Source: Prochlorococcus marinus str. SB
GTDB lineage: Bacteria; Cyanobacteriota; Cyanobacteriia; PCC-6307; Cyanobiaceae
Reading direction: 5' to 3'
NCBI RefSeq assembly: GCF_000760115.1
Contig: NZ_JNAS01000002.1
Span: forward strand, 1,054,001 to 1,118,000
Length of the DNA stretch: 64,000 nucleotides
The notes below the pieces were generated by a model. The model worked only from the letters and a program-made list of their open reading frames with translations. It was not told where the DNA came from and did no database searches. Both the position numbers and the translations under genes were made by a program. Shown piece after piece: positions 38,362 through 48,514 of this stretch. The stretch's first letter is position 1; each line of letters opens with the position of its first letter.

Positions 38362-39672
38362 ATGTCTGAAAAAATAGTATATGTTGGTATAAGTGCCGAT
38401 ATTATGCATCCGGGTCATATCAATATATTAAAGCAAGCTTCTAAACATGGGAGAGTAATAGTAGGTTTACTAACTGATAAGGCTATTGCCTCCTACAAAA
38501 GGCTTCCTTTCCTTACATATGAACAAAGAAAAGATGTAATAGAAAATATGAAGCAGGTTTATAAGGTTGTGCCACAAGAAACACTCGATTATAGACCAAA
38601 TTTAGAAAAAATTAGACCTGACATAGTTGTACATGGAGATGATTGGAAAGAAGGTGTTCAAAAAAAAGTAAGGCAACAAGTTCTTGAAACATTGTCAAAT
38701 TGGGATGGTGAACTTATAGAGGTAGCTTATACCCCTGGCATTTCTTCTACTCAACTAATTAATGCTCATAAAGATCTTGGAACGACTCCAGATAGAAGAA
38801 GGTCTCAACTTCGTAGATTATTAAACGCTAAACCATTAATTCGGATAATCGAAACTCATAATGGACTTTCCAGTTTAATAGCAGAGGATATTGAAATAGA
38901 AGATGAAAAAGGAAAACATAGTTTTGATGGAGTATGGTCTAGTAGTCTTACAGACTCTACAGCTAAGGGGATGCCAGATATTGAAGCTGTTGACCCAAGT
39001 AGTAGAGCCAATTCAGTAGATCAGATATTTAACGTCACAACTAAACCTATGATCTACGATAGCGATACTGGAGGTAAACCAGAACACTTTTCTTATACAG
39101 TTAAAAACTTGGAGAGATTAGGAGTTTCCGCTGTAGTTATTGAAGATAAAATTGGATTAAAAAAGAATTCATTATTTGGTACAGATGTAGCACAACAACA
39201 AGATTCTATAGAAGATTTCTGCAATAAAATAAGAGTTGGTAAGAATGCACAAGTGAGTGATGATTTTATGATAATTTCACGTTGTGAAAGTTTGATTTTG
39301 GAACAAGGTATGAATGATGCCTTAACAAGATGTAGAGCATATTTAGAGGCTGGCTCTGATGGAATAATGATTCACTCAAGAAAATCAGATGGCAAAGAAA
39401 TTCTTGAATTTTGCAGTCACTATAGAGAATTTGGAGCTGGTAGACCTCTTATAGTAGTTCCTTCATCATTTGATAAAATAACTGAAAAAGAATTTGAAGA
39501 TGCTGGGGTTAATATAGTAATTTATGCAAATCATATGCTGAGGGCAGCATATCCTGCAATGTATAAAACCGCAAAATCAATTTTAGAAAATAAAAGGGCT
39601 TTTGAAGCAAGAGAATTTTGTATGTCTATTAAAGATATTCTAGAAATTATTCCAGGTACAAAAAATGCTTAG
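38362..39672 (+). CDS. pepM: Cytidylyltransferase-phosphoenolpyruvate mutase fusion
   Basis: Two enzymes in one 436-residue chain. Residues 1-135 are a cytidylyltransferase-family nucleotidyltransferase (HPGH at 16-19; TPGISSTQL at 124-132), expected to activate a phosphonate as its CMP ester. Residues about 155-436 are PEP mutase, which converts phosphoenolpyruvate to phosphonopyruvate. The mutase hallmark [10 protein letters not shown] lies at 261-270, with DSDTGG at 233-238. Such fusions are known in phosphonate clusters. The downstream decarboxylase gene starts 8 bases inside this one, so the two are coupled. Confidence 0.93.
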   Translation: MSEKIVYVGISADIMHPGHINILKQASKHGRVIVGLLTDKAIASYKRLPFLTYEQRKDVIENMKQVYKVVPQETLDYRPNLEKIRPDIVVHGDDWKEGVQKKVRQQVLETLSNWDGELIEVAYTPGISSTQLINAHKDLGTTPDRRRSQLRRLLNAKPLIRIIETHNGLSSLIAEDIEIEDEKGKHSFDGVWSSSLTDSTAKGMPDIEAVDPSSRANSVDQIFNVTTKPMIYDSDTGGKPEHFSYTVKNLERLGVSAVVIEDKIGLKKNSLFGTDVAQQQDSIEDFCNKIRVGKNAQVSDDFMIISRCESLILEQGMNDALTRCRAYLEAGSDGIMIHSRKSDGKEILEFCSHYREFGAGRPLIVVPSSFDKITEKEFEDAGVNIVIYANHMLRAAYPAMYKTAKSILENKRAFEAREFCMSIKDILEIIPGTKNA

Positions 39673-40810
39673 CCCAAAGGTCCTAGTAGATTTTCTTTTA
39701 CAAAATAATATTAGTTTTTTTTCTGGAGTACCTGATTCCTTATTAAAGGATTTTTGTGCTTATGTGGATGACGAATTCCCAGAATCGCGTCATATAATCG
39801 CAGCAAACGAAGGAGCAGCAGTTGGACTTGGGATAGGACATCATTTATCTACCGGCGAAATACCTTTAATTTATTTGCAAAATTCTGGTCTTGGTAATAC
39901 TGTTAATCCCTTATTATCTTTAGCAAGTGAAGAGGTATACTCAATTCCTATGCTCTTAGTAATTGGGTGGAGAGGCGAACCAGGTGTTAAAGATGAGCCT
40001 CAGCATATACATCAAGGAAGGATTACTCCTGATTTGTTGGATGTGATGGGTATTCCATATTCAATTATTGACAAAAATTTAAGTCAAAATCAAATTTTAG
40101 AATTGATAAAAAATCAAATTGAAGATTCTTTTGATAATAAAAAACCCGTATGTATTTTAGTTAGAAAAGGCACTTTCGAGACTTATAAAAAGAAGAATAA
40201 TGAATCTATTAACTCTAATTATGAATTAGAGAGAGAAGAAGCAGTAGAAATTGCTACTAAAGAGTGCGAAACAAATTCAGTTATTGTATGTACAACTGGA
40301 ATGCTTTCAAGAGAGCTTTTTGAATTTAGGGCTAATAATCAATTAGGCCATGGCAAGGATTTCTTATGTGTAGGTGGAATGGGTCATGCTTCTCAAATTG
40401 CTACTGGGATCGCAATTAATCAACCCCATAGACCTGTTTATTGTTTTGATGGAGATGGGGCATCATTAATGCATATGGGATCAATGGCTATTACTGGAAC
40501 TAAAAATTTATCTAATCTGATACATCTTGTTTTTAATAATGGTTGTCATGAATCGGTTGGAGGGCAGCCAACAGTTGCTAGCAAATTTAGATTAAGTAAT
40601 ATTGCTAAATCTATTGGATATAAGTTTTCAGAAACTGTATCTGATAAGAAGAATCTTAAGAAAATTATTAGAGAAGCCCAATCAAGAAAGACTTCTTCTT
40701 TTATCGAAATTTTAGTTCGTCCCGGTCATAGATCTAATATTGGCAGGCCAACTACAACCCCAAATCAAAATAAAATTTCTTTAATGAAAACACTAAAACA
40801 AGATCTATAA
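39665..40810 (+). CDS. ppd: Phosphonopyruvate decarboxylase
   Basis: Thiamine-diphosphate enzyme that decarboxylates phosphonopyruvate to phosphonoacetaldehyde, the step that pulls the unfavourable PEP mutase reaction forward. The 381 residues contain the N-terminal [11 protein letters not shown] and [13 protein letters not shown] with the conserved glutamate, [18 protein letters not shown], and the TDP/Mg motif from GDG at 263-265 to NNG at 291-293. It overlaps the mutase gene by 8 bases and touches the next gene. Confidence 0.95.
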   Translation: MLSPKVLVDFLLQNNISFFSGVPDSLLKDFCAYVDDEFPESRHIIAANEGAAVGLGIGHHLSTGEIPLIYLQNSGLGNTVNPLLSLASEEVYSIPMLLVIGWRGEPGVKDEPQHIHQGRITPDLLDVMGIPYSIIDKNLSQNQILELIKNQIEDSFDNKKPVCILVRKGTFETYKKKNNESINSNYELEREEAVEIATKECETNSVIVCTTGMLSRELFEFRANNQLGHGKDFLCVGGMGHASQIATGIAINQPHRPVYCFDGDGASLMHMGSMAITGTKNLSNLIHLVFNNGCHESVGGQPTVASKFRLSNIAKSIGYKFSETVSDKKNLKKIIREAQSRKTSSFIEILVRPGHRSNIGRPTTTPNQNKISLMKTLKQDL

Positions 40811-41941
40811 ATGTCTCAGCATGTAATTTCAGGTTTAGGCTCGATTTCCAAATTGATGAAAATCTTAGAAGATGAGCATGCTAAAAATATTTTAGTAGTA
40901 ACTGGAAAAAAATCTTATTTTAAATCAGGTTCTGCAGAAGCTCTAAAACCCATATTTGATAAGTTTAATGTTTTTAAATTCAATGATTTTGAAATAAATC
41001 CAAAAATTGAGGATGCTATCAAAGGAACTAAAATAGCTAGGACTAACAATATAGACACCATTATTTCTATTGGTGGTGGAAGTGTGATTGATATTGCAAA
41101 GTTAATTTTGGCATTTTTTGCTTATGATCAGGATTTTAAAAAAATTATTAATGGGATTGAAAAACCAAAATTTTCACAGATAAACCATATATCTATACCA
41201 ACAACTGCAGGGACTGGAAGCGAATCAACAAAATTCGCTGTAGTTTATCTTGATAAAATTAAATATTCAGTCGCTGCTGATTTCTTGATTCCAAAAACAG
41301 TAATACTAGATGGAACACTTTGTTTAAGTAATTCTCCTAGCCAAAAGGCATTCAATGGGTTAGATGCTTTGGCTCAAGCAATTGAAAGCCATTGGGCTTG
41401 CGGTAGTACAAAAGAAAGCAAATTTTTTTCGCGAAAAGCAATACCAATTTTATTTAAAGAATTGCCTAAGATTGTTTCTGGTAAAGCAAAAAACAATGAA
41501 TTTCAGGATTTTTTCGAAGCATCTAATATGGCAGGTAGAGCTATAAATATTTCTAAAACTACCTCTCCTCATGCATTCTCTTATGCATTTACCAGTAAAT
41601 ACTTTATACCTCATGGTCAAGCTGTATGGTTGACTTTACCTAAAATTTTTGAAATTCACAAAAATGCTTTGTCTCTCGAGAAAGAAAAAATTGTTAATTA
41701 TGATGATTTACAAACTTCGATAAGTGAAATAATTGATTTGTTAGGCATAAGTCAAAATGATATTGCTAATAATCTAAAAAAGTTTGTTTGTGCACTTGGT
41801 CTAGAACCTAGTATGGAAAAACTTGGAATATCTACAAGAGAGAAAAGGCAGGAAATTGCAAAAAATGTAAATCTAGAAAGACTTAAAAATAATCCAGTTT
41901 TATTTTCAAAGAAAGATATATGCGATGTTTTTAACCTATAA
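40811..41941 (+). CDS. Iron-type alcohol dehydrogenase, probable phosphonoacetaldehyde reductase
   Basis: A 376-residue group III alcohol dehydrogenase. The nucleotide motif is GGGSVIDIAKL (about 92-102), and the metal region includes NGLDALAQAIESHW, SPHAFSYAF and PHGQAVWL. Next to pepM and ppd it most probably reduces phosphonoacetaldehyde to 2-hydroxyethylphosphonate, as the PhpC-type enzymes do. No transaminase for aminoethylphosphonate is nearby, which favours the hydroxyethyl branch. It starts directly after the decarboxylase stop and is convergent with the ligase gene 8 bases away. Confidence 0.85.
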   Translation: MSQHVISGLGSISKLMKILEDEHAKNILVVTGKKSYFKSGSAEALKPIFDKFNVFKFNDFEINPKIEDAIKGTKIARTNNIDTIISIGGGSVIDIAKLILAFFAYDQDFKKIINGIEKPKFSQINHISIPTTAGTGSESTKFAVVYLDKIKYSVAADFLIPKTVILDGTLCLSNSPSQKAFNGLDALAQAIESHWACGSTKESKFFSRKAIPILFKELPKIVSGKAKNNEFQDFFEASNMAGRAINISKTTSPHAFSYAFTSKYFIPHGQAVWLTLPKIFEIHKNALSLEKEKIVNYDDLQTSISEIIDLLGISQNDIANNLKKFVCALGLEPSMEKLGISTREKRQEIAKNVNLERLKNNPVLFSKKDICDVFNL

Positions 41942-41949
41942 ATTTTTAT

Positions 41950-43257
41950 TCAGTTTTCCCATTCAACATGATTTGTTTTCTTTTTAGTATTTTCATCTAA
42001 TATTAATTTAAGGCCACATAATAATATCCAAGAGGCGATACTTAATCTCGCATCAAAATATTGAATGTCAAATAATTGTGTAAAACAAAAAGTAAAAAAT
42101 GATGTCCACCAAGCTTTTTCAAAATTATTAAATTCACTAGATTGGTTTTTTTTATCAAAAACTTTTTTGTATGACATAATCAATAACGCAACGATAGTAG
42201 AAATAAATAATAGGGCGACAGGATATCCATAACTTATTGCCAACTCAAGAATTATATTGTGCGGGTGTCCTTTCCATAAGTTTTGTTGTAATTCATAAAT
42301 AATTGGAAAAGCTCCTGCACCTATACCAAATATTGGATTTATTAGACTTATATCAAAAGCACTTAAAAGGATTTCAAATCTTGTAACTTTAAGATTTCCA
42401 ATCCCTTGACTTGCAAATTCCAACCAAATTTTAGTTGGAATTATTTCCCTGAGTATATCTTGAACATTACCAGAAAAAGTTTGGTAAACGGTTATTACTA
42501 ATATTAATCCCACAAATAGAGCTAAAGGTAAAAGCCATGAAAGGCTACTTGTTCCAACAACTAAAGGGATAGAAATCAATATACATGCCCATGCATTCCT
42601 TGAGTTGGTTAATAATGTCGCAATCCCAACTGTAATTAAAAAAGATATGGAGAAAAACTTACTCAAAAAGGATTTTGATTTTTCGATAACGATTGCTATG
42701 CAAAATGGCCAAATTAAACTTAACCAAGCTCCAGCATAATTCTGGTTATTGAAAAGACCTGTTAATCCATGCTTAGTAATTGGACGCTGATACCACACTA
42801 TTAAACCATTTAATGTCTCGAATGGTCCTGTCCAGTCAAAAAAATATTGACCAAAACCGCTGAAAATCACAGGAAAAGTAGCTGCAATTAATATAATTGC
42901 TGATTTTTTTCTTTTTTGTTCTGAATTTAAGTAAGGCTGCAAACTCCAAAACAACCAAAAAAATGGAAGCCAATTGAAAGTCCCAATAAATGAAAGTTTT
43001 GGATCTAATAAATCTTTGAAACTAGGATTTAAGTTTAAGGAATGTGTAAAGCTACTAAAGATAATCAGTAGACCACATATAAAAAATGATTTGTTCCAAT
43101 TGCATTTAAAATAATTTTTTTCACAAATAAAACAACCTATAAAAGAAGAAATAAGAAGCAAAATTGAGCTAAAAAAAAGTGCACTTGGCAATAAAAATAG
43201 ACCGGCTGAGAAGCAAAAATTACCAACTTTTTTTAATTGCAATTTATTATTATTCAT
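41950..43257 (-). CDS. O-antigen ligase (WaaL-like) family membrane protein
   Basis: A 435-residue protein with about 12 membrane segments. The Wzy_C/O-antigen ligase domain is recognised by LLTNSRNAWACILIS (about 210-225) and the external loop with GIGAGAFPIIYE and GHPHNIILELAISYG. Such proteins ligate polymer to a lipid A-core acceptor or to protein, or polymerise repeat units. I start at ATG 43257 because the open frame to 43302 runs into the tRNA-Arg gene. It is the last island gene on the right. Confidence 0.88.
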   Translation of the reverse strand: MNNNKLQLKKVGNFCFSAGLFLLPSALFFSSILLLISSFIGCFICEKNYFKCNWNKSFFICGLLIIFSSFTHSLNLNPSFKDLLDPKLSFIGTFNWLPFFWLFWSLQPYLNSEQKRKKSAIILIAATFPVIFSGFGQYFFDWTGPFETLNGLIVWYQRPITKHGLTGLFNNQNYAGAWLSLIWPFCIAIVIEKSKSFLSKFFSISFLITVGIATLLTNSRNAWACILISIPLVVGTSSLSWLLPLALFVGLILVITVYQTFSGNVQDILREIIPTKIWLEFASQGIGNLKVTRFEILLSAFDISLINPIFGIGAGAFPIIYELQQNLWKGHPHNIILELAISYGYPVALLFISTIVALLIMSYKKVFDKKNQSSEFNNFEKAWWTSFFTFCFTQLFDIQYFDARLSIASWILLCGLKLILDENTKKKTNHVEWEN

Positions 43258-43270
43258 AAAACTTTCTAAA

Positions 43271-43344
<74 letters not shown>

Positions 43345-43583
43345 TAGAATTGTCATTTGGTTTTAGCCCAAAACTAGACTGTAACAATAACTTTTCTATT
43401 TTATATCAGTACTGTGCACCTAACCAATAAATTTAAAAACTTTCTCTACAATTTTACCTGATTTATTTATTCATAAAGCTATTTTTTTGTTGTTATTTCT
43501 TATCAATATTTTTAAGACTTAATTTTTTAATTGAGATTAACAATTTTTTTTTCTACAATAAAAAATGTACATTAATTAGATTA

Positions 43584-44210
43584 TTGGCAAGACGTCTTTC
43601 AGTCCAAATTAAAAAAGAAATCTCAAATTTGTTCATTCATGAAAAATTAAGTGTTGAGCAATTATCTAAGAAATTTGAATGTACAAATGCAACCATCACT
43701 AGGAATTTAAAAAAAGAACTAGGTGATGAAAAGTATCAAGAAATTATTGGTTCGAGAATATCTAAAAGGAATTCAATAAACTCCAACAATGATATTAAAT
43801 TCGACCAAGATAAAACGTTATCTTTAAATTCTGAAAAGCAAGAATTCAATTTTGTTGAATTACCTCCTATAGATTATGAAATAGAGAATTTCTCAAGAAA
43901 GGAACTTTCATCTGTCCCAATTCAAGAAATTGAATTCCCTAATGTTGTCTATATGATCGTTAGTAAAAATATTGAATTAGAAATAAAATTATTAAAAGAT
44001 TATCCTGATTGGGAATTCCTCCCAGAAGAAGACTTAAAAAGAAAAGCAATAGAAATACATTTTGATTCAAAATCAGCTAAACGAGCTTGTAGTAAGGAAC
44101 AAAAGGTTATTAAAGTGCCTAATACAGATGTATTTAGAATTGTATCTCCTATCCTTATTTCAAGAGGGATATCAAGAATTGTAAGTGCTGAGAAATTAAT
44201 AGCTCTTTAA
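43584..44210 (+). CDS. Conserved HTH-containing hypothetical protein
   Basis: A 208-residue protein with an N-terminal helix-turn-helix (about 5-50: KKEISNLFIHEKLSVEQLSKKF, CTNATITRNLKKEL), resembling resolvase-like or sigma-like DNA-binding helices. A variable linker follows, then a C-terminal domain (about 85-208) with many charged residues (DYPDWEFLPEEDLKRKAIE). The start is TTG (MARRLSVQ); no ATG precedes it in frame. It is core-like in location and probably a regulator or DNA-associated protein, but the function is unknown. Confidence 0.72.
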   Translation: MARRLSVQIKKEISNLFIHEKLSVEQLSKKFECTNATITRNLKKELGDEKYQEIIGSRISKRNSINSNNDIKFDQDKTLSLNSEKQEFNFVELPPIDYEIENFSRKELSSVPIQEIEFPNVVYMIVSKNIELEIKLLKDYPDWEFLPEEDLKRKAIEIHFDSKSAKRACSKEQKVIKVPNTDVFRIVSPILISRGISRIVSAEKLIAL

Positions 44211-44211
44211 T

Positions 44212-44436
44212 TTATAAATTTCTCTTATTTATATTAATTTTAAGAAAAGTACCTATTAAAGATCCGCAAATAAAATTGGTACCAATGATAAAACTTATTG
44301 GTAATTTAATTGTCTCATTTTTTAAAAAGTTAATTTTACTTTTATTAGAACTATTTTGTATGCCAATCATCAACAAAAAAAATAAACAGGAATTGAACGT
44401 TATTGCAAAAAATATTTTTTTCAATGTAAGGGACAT
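44212..44436 (-). CDS. Small membrane hypothetical protein
   Basis: 74 residues with two hydrophobic segments (about 7-24 and 47-64) separated by a Lys/Asn-rich loop. No family recognised. Convergent with the HTH gene (1-base gap) and 19 bases downstream of rsmI on the same strand, so probably co-transcribed with it. Confidence 0.6.
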   Translation of the reverse strand: MSLTLKKIFFAITFNSCLFFLLMIGIQNSSNKSKINFLKNETIKLPISFIIGTNFICGSLIGTFLKININKRNL

Positions 44437-44455
44437 TTATTTTTATAAATAATCA

Positions 44456-45319
44456 TTAATTTAAATTATAAATTATGCTTTTTTTTATGCCATTTTTTTT
44501 AGCCAAATACTTTGAAGCAGCTGATAGACTTAACCCCGCCTTCATTAACTCTTTGAGATCTCTTTTTAAATCAGCTTTGTCAAGTTCTTGTTGTTGTTCT
44601 TTTTTTCTACCTTTAATAACAAGAGTTATTTCACCTTTTACTTCTTTATCTTGAAAGTACATTATTGCATTATTAATATTGTCCCCAATATGTTCTTCGA
44701 ATTTTTTAGTTAATTCTCTAGCTACCATGATTTCTCTTTCTCCTTCACAAAACTCTAATAAATCAAGTAATAATTTTTTGAGTCGATGGGGGGATTCGTA
44801 AATTATAGTAGTTTTTTCACTTTTACTAATTTCAAAAAGAATTTTCTCTCTATCAATATTTTTCTTTGGAAGAAAACCTTCAAATATAAATTTAGAAGAT
44901 GGTATGCCACTAGAGACTAGTGCGGTAATTGCAGCGCATGCTCCAGGTATGCAAATAACCCCTATTCCTTCTGATTTGACTTCACTTACTAAATTTTCTC
45001 CAGGATCGCAAATTCCTGGCATACCCGCATCACTCACAAGTGCAATTGATTTTCCTGTTTTTAACTCCTCAATTAATTTTGAAATTTTATTTAGAGAATT
45101 TTCTTTATTAAAACTTATTAAATTATTAGAAATACTAAATTTATTCATTAATTTTTTTGTTTGTCGTGTATCCTCACAAATAACTAAAGAAACGTTTTTA
45201 AGAATATTTAATGCTCTTTGTGATATATCGTTTAAATTACCTATTGGCGTACCTACTATATATAAAGTACCGTTTTCAGGTTCTTCTTTTCTGTGGGATA
45301 ATGAGGAATTATTTTTCAT
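44456..45319 (-). CDS. rsmI: 16S rRNA (cytidine1402-2'-O)-methyltransferase RsmI
   Basis: Methylates C1402 of 16S rRNA at the ribose. The 287 residues show the tetrapyrrole-methylase fold: LYIVGTPIGNLNDISQRAL, CEDTRQTKKL, VSDAGMPGICDPGE and FEGFLPKK. The start codon is separated from that of the divergent cysQ gene by only 3 bases, so each promoter must lie inside the other gene. Only one start fits well. Confidence 0.95.
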   Translation of the reverse strand: MKNNSSLSHRKEEPENGTLYIVGTPIGNLNDISQRALNILKNVSLVICEDTRQTKKLMNKFSISNNLISFNKENSLNKISKLIEELKTGKSIALVSDAGMPGICDPGENLVSEVKSEGIGVICIPGACAAITALVSSGIPSSKFIFEGFLPKKNIDREKILFEISKSEKTTIIYESPHRLKKLLLDLLEFCEGEREIMVARELTKKFEEHIGDNINNAIMYFQDKEVKGEITLVIKGRKKEQQQELDKADLKRDLKELMKAGLSLSAASKYLAKKNGIKKSIIYNLN

Positions 45320-45322
45320 TTT

Positions 45323-46222
45323 ATGGTTAACTTACCTTCTGGTGTAGATATTAATAATCTTATCGATGATCTGAGGATTTTCAGCTGGGAGGCGGCAGAT
45401 ATTTTGCTTTATTATTCTAAATTGTTAGAAGATTCACAGGCAAAAAGAAATATTCTCCAAAATAATAATGAAAATGATCCTGTTACATTAGCTGATTTGA
45501 AAGTCAATGAATTGATTATCAAGAGAATAAATGAAAAATATAAAAATATTAACTGGGATATTTTGAGTGAAGAAAATGTTAAAACTTCAAATAACTTTGT
45601 TACCAAAAATGATTGGATATGGGTTTTTGATCCTCTTGATGGAACGAAAGATTTTATCCAGGGAACAGGTAACTATGCAATGCATTTGGCATTGAACTTT
45701 AAACAAAAACCATATTTAGGATTTGTTTTGATTCCAGAAAAAAATCAATTATGGATTACAGATGGGGAAAAAACATGGTGCGAAAAAAGAGATGGTTCAA
45801 AACATAAACCAAATCTTCTTAATAATAAGAATCTTAAAGACATGACTTTAGTTACAAGTAAAAATCATAGAAATGAAATCCTGAGAAAATTAATTCAAAA
45901 AATTAATTTTTGCAAAGTGGAAATAATGGGAAGCATTGGCTGCAAAATAGCATCTATAGTTAATGGAGAAAGTGATATTTATATTTGTCTAAGTTTACTT
46001 GGGAAAAGCTCTCCAAAAGATTGGGATTTTGCTGCACCAGAATCTATTCTGAAAGCAGCTGGTGGCGCAATTACAAATTTAAATAATCAAGAACTTACTT
46101 ATGGGCAAAAAAGTTTCCATCAAGGGGGCGTTATAGTCGCAACAGGTAATAGGAATACCCACGAGAGTATCTGTCTCGAAATAAAGAAAATTATCGACGA
46201 TAACGGAATTTATCCTCTTTAG
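45323..46222 (+). CDS. cysQ: 3'(2'),5'-bisphosphate nucleotidase CysQ-like
   Basis: Inositol-monophosphatase-fold enzyme that removes phosphate from 3'-phosphoadenosine 5'-phosphate in sulfate metabolism. The 299 residues have the metal motifs LSEEN, FDPLDGTKDFIQG (about 103-115) and DWDFAAPE near the C-terminus. The related inositol-phosphatase activity cannot be excluded. It ends 3 bases from the convergent pnp stop. Confidence 0.85.
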   Translation: MVNLPSGVDINNLIDDLRIFSWEAADILLYYSKLLEDSQAKRNILQNNNENDPVTLADLKVNELIIKRINEKYKNINWDILSEENVKTSNNFVTKNDWIWVFDPLDGTKDFIQGTGNYAMHLALNFKQKPYLGFVLIPEKNQLWITDGEKTWCEKRDGSKHKPNLLNNKNLKDMTLVTSKNHRNEILRKLIQKINFCKVEIMGSIGCKIASIVNGESDIYICLSLLGKSSPKDWDFAAPESILKAAGGAITNLNNQELTYGQKSFHQGGVIVATGNRNTHESICLEIKKIIDDNGIYPL

Positions 46223-46225
46223 TTT

Positions 46226-48391
46226 TTAATTGAGCGGAGCAACTGGAGTAGGGGTTGGTTCTGGATAAGACATTCCATTATTTTGTCCTACACCTCTTAA
46301 GGTAAGATTAATTCTTCCTCTGCTATCAATTTCTCTAACTCTTACGGTCACCTCATCTCCTTGTCTAACTACATCTTCGACTCTCTCAACTCTTGCTTCG
46401 GATAGTTGGGATATGTGAACCATTCCTTCCTTACCTGGCAATATTTCCACGAAAGCACCTATAGGTATTATTCTTGTTACAACTCCAGAGAAGATCTCAC
46501 CTTCATGTACCTTGCGGGTTAATCCTTCTATTATCTTTTGAGCTTCTTCTGCAGCAGCTCCGTCATGAGAAGCAATAGTAACAATCCCACCATCTTCTAT
46601 ATCTATTTTTGTATTAGTTCTTTCAGTGATTCCTTTAATAGTTCTTCCCCCTGGTCCAATAACTGTTCCTATAAGCTCAGGGTCAATTCTAAAGCTTAAT
46701 AGTCTTGGAGCATGAGGAGAAAGTGATTCTTGAGGCTTGTCTATTGCTGCTTGCATCTTTTCTAAAATGTGTAATCTTGCAGGACGTGCTTTTTTAATCG
46801 CATCAGAAATAATAGAGACTGGTAAACCTGTAATTTTCATATCCATTTGTAAAGCAGTTATACCCTTATCAGTTCCTGCAACTTTAAAGTCCATATCTCC
46901 AAGAAAGTCTTCAATGCCTTGAATATCTGTAAGAATTCGTACTTCTTTACCTTCCTTGATTAAGCCCATGGCAGTACCACTTACAAGTGCTTTGAGAGGA
47001 ACGCCTGCATCCAATAATGAAAGCGTGCTCCCACATACGGAACCCATTGAAGTTGATCCGTTGGAACTTAAAACTTCGCTAACTACCCTAAGCACATAAG
47101 GAAATGTTTCTTTGCCAGGCAATACAGGTATTATTGCTCTCTCAGCTAATGCTCCATGGCCAATTTCTCTCCTTCCAGGAGTTCTCATCGGCCTTGTTTC
47201 TCCTACTGAATATGGAGGGAAATTATAGTGATGAAGATAAGTTTTTTCTGTGCTTGGATTGAGGTCGTCCATTTCTTGAGCATCACTCGGAGTACCTAAT
47301 GTAGTTGTAGATAAAACTTGGGTTAAACCTCTTTGAAATAAAGCCGATCCATGCACTCTTTTGGGAAGAATTCCGGCTGAAGCAGATATTTTTCTTACTT
47401 CATCGAGATCTCTTCCATCAACTCTTTTCCCATTATTAATGATTTGCGACCTCATTAATTTCTTGGTAAGTTTTTTAAAGTCAACACTTAATGACTTATC
47501 ATTTTCTGATAAAAGAACTTTTAATTGATTGTCCTCTTTCAAAGATTCGATTTTGGCTTGCGTCTCTACTTTTATTTTTTCGAGTTCAAGATCTCTCTCT
47601 TCCTTTGAAAGATCAAATTTCTTTAAAATTAACTCAATCGGTTTTGTACAATTTTTCTCTAAATAAGAGGGCAATGTTTTATCTTCTTCAGGAGCAGATG
47701 GCTTAATTTGTTTTATTCCTAAGTCTTTTAATAAATCTTCTTGAGATTTAATAAGTTCAGTAACTGCTTCATAACCAAAATCTATAGCTTCAATAGTATC
47801 TTGCTCCGATAATTGGTTAGCACCTGCCTCAATCATCACAATGCCTTCAGGTGAACCTGCAACAACAATATCTAAATCTCCTTTTTCTATTTCTCTATAA
47901 CTTGGATTTAAGATAAAGTCATCTCCTATTAGGCCAACTCTAACCGCAGCCATTGGCCCATAAAATGGAATCTCTCCAACTAAAGTTGCTATTGAAGCCC
48001 CAGTAACAGCTAAAACATCTGCTGGAACTCTTTCATCAAGAGAAAGACAAGAGGCAACAATTTGTATCTCGTCTCTCATCCATGACGGGAAAAGTGGCCT
48101 CATTGGTCTGTCAATTAATCTTGCTATTAAAGTCGCTCTTTCTGGAGGGCGGCCTTCTCTCCTCATAAAACCACCAGGAATTCTTCCAGCAGCATATAGT
48201 TTCTCCTCATAGTCACAAATTAGAGGTAGAAAGTCTGAAGGATCTTTTTTTATATTTTTTGTTGCTGTAACTAATAGAGAGGTGTCACCGCACTCAATCA
48301 TTACTGATCCATTTGCTTGAGGAGCATATAGTCCTGTAGTTAGTCGTATCTCTCGTCCGTCAAACGTGATCGACTTATTTTGTCCTTCCAC
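46226..48391 (-). CDS. pnp: Polyribonucleotide nucleotidyltransferase
   Basis: Phosphorolytic 3'-5' exoribonuclease and RNA-tailing enzyme of RNA turnover. The 721 residues contain two RNase PH domains ([21 protein letters not shown] in the first; [12 protein letters not shown] and [12 protein letters not shown] in the second), a KH domain ([14 protein letters not shown], about 570) and an S1 domain ([20 protein letters not shown], about 635-700). A 170-base leader separates it from rpsN and holds a perfect inverted repeat. Confidence 0.97.
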   Translation of the reverse strand: MEGQNKSITFDGREIRLTTGLYAPQANGSVMIECGDTSLLVTATKNIKKDPSDFLPLICDYEEKLYAAGRIPGGFMRREGRPPERATLIARLIDRPMRPLFPSWMRDEIQIVASCLSLDERVPADVLAVTGASIATLVGEIPFYGPMAAVRVGLIGDDFILNPSYREIEKGDLDIVVAGSPEGIVMIEAGANQLSEQDTIEAIDFGYEAVTELIKSQEDLLKDLGIKQIKPSAPEEDKTLPSYLEKNCTKPIELILKKFDLSKEERDLELEKIKVETQAKIESLKEDNQLKVLLSENDKSLSVDFKKLTKKLMRSQIINNGKRVDGRDLDEVRKISASAGILPKRVHGSALFQRGLTQVLSTTTLGTPSDAQEMDDLNPSTEKTYLHHYNFPPYSVGETRPMRTPGRREIGHGALAERAIIPVLPGKETFPYVLRVVSEVLSSNGSTSMGSVCGSTLSLLDAGVPLKALVSGTAMGLIKEGKEVRILTDIQGIEDFLGDMDFKVAGTDKGITALQMDMKITGLPVSIISDAIKKARPARLHILEKMQAAIDKPQESLSPHAPRLLSFRIDPELIGTVIGPGGRTIKGITERTNTKIDIEDGGIVTIASHDGAAAEEAQKIIEGLTRKVHEGEIFSGVVTRIIPIGAFVEILPGKEGMVHISQLSEARVERVEDVVRQGDEVTVRVREIDSRGRINLTLRGVGQNNGMSYPEPTPTPVAPLN

Positions 48392-48514
48392 TTTTTAAAT
48401 TATTAATCTATACATGACTTATTCTTACATTTTATAGGGACATATTGAGTAAATTATTTAGATAAGCTATAAAAATTCTTAAATTTGTTCCAAAATGAAT
48501 TTTAATTGGGCAGA

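Larger units (their letters stand above)
4539..43270. other. tRNA-bounded genomic island for cell-surface polysaccharide
   Basis: Between tRNA-Ala(GGC) and tRNA-Arg(TCT) nearly every recognisable gene serves surface glycan or phosphonate assembly: glycosyltransferases, Wza, Wzc, Wzx, Wzy, WaaL-like, nucleotide-sugar enzymes, LicD, PEP mutase and exosortase. Both flanks are conserved core genes (lexA left; rsmI, cysQ and pnp right). The left 5 kb is low in coding content and rich in pseudogenes, unusual for a streamlined genome. No integrase, transposase or duplicated tRNA end was seen. Gene content fits the hypervariable island called ISL4 in high-light Prochlorococcus; that identification is inferred. 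Confidence 0.8.

Noticed and set aside
4539-43270. Search for integrase, transposase, CRISPR repeats and duplicated tRNA ends in the island
   Set aside because: None seen by eye. No repeat array, no recombinase motif, and no second copy of either tRNA 3' end was noticed.
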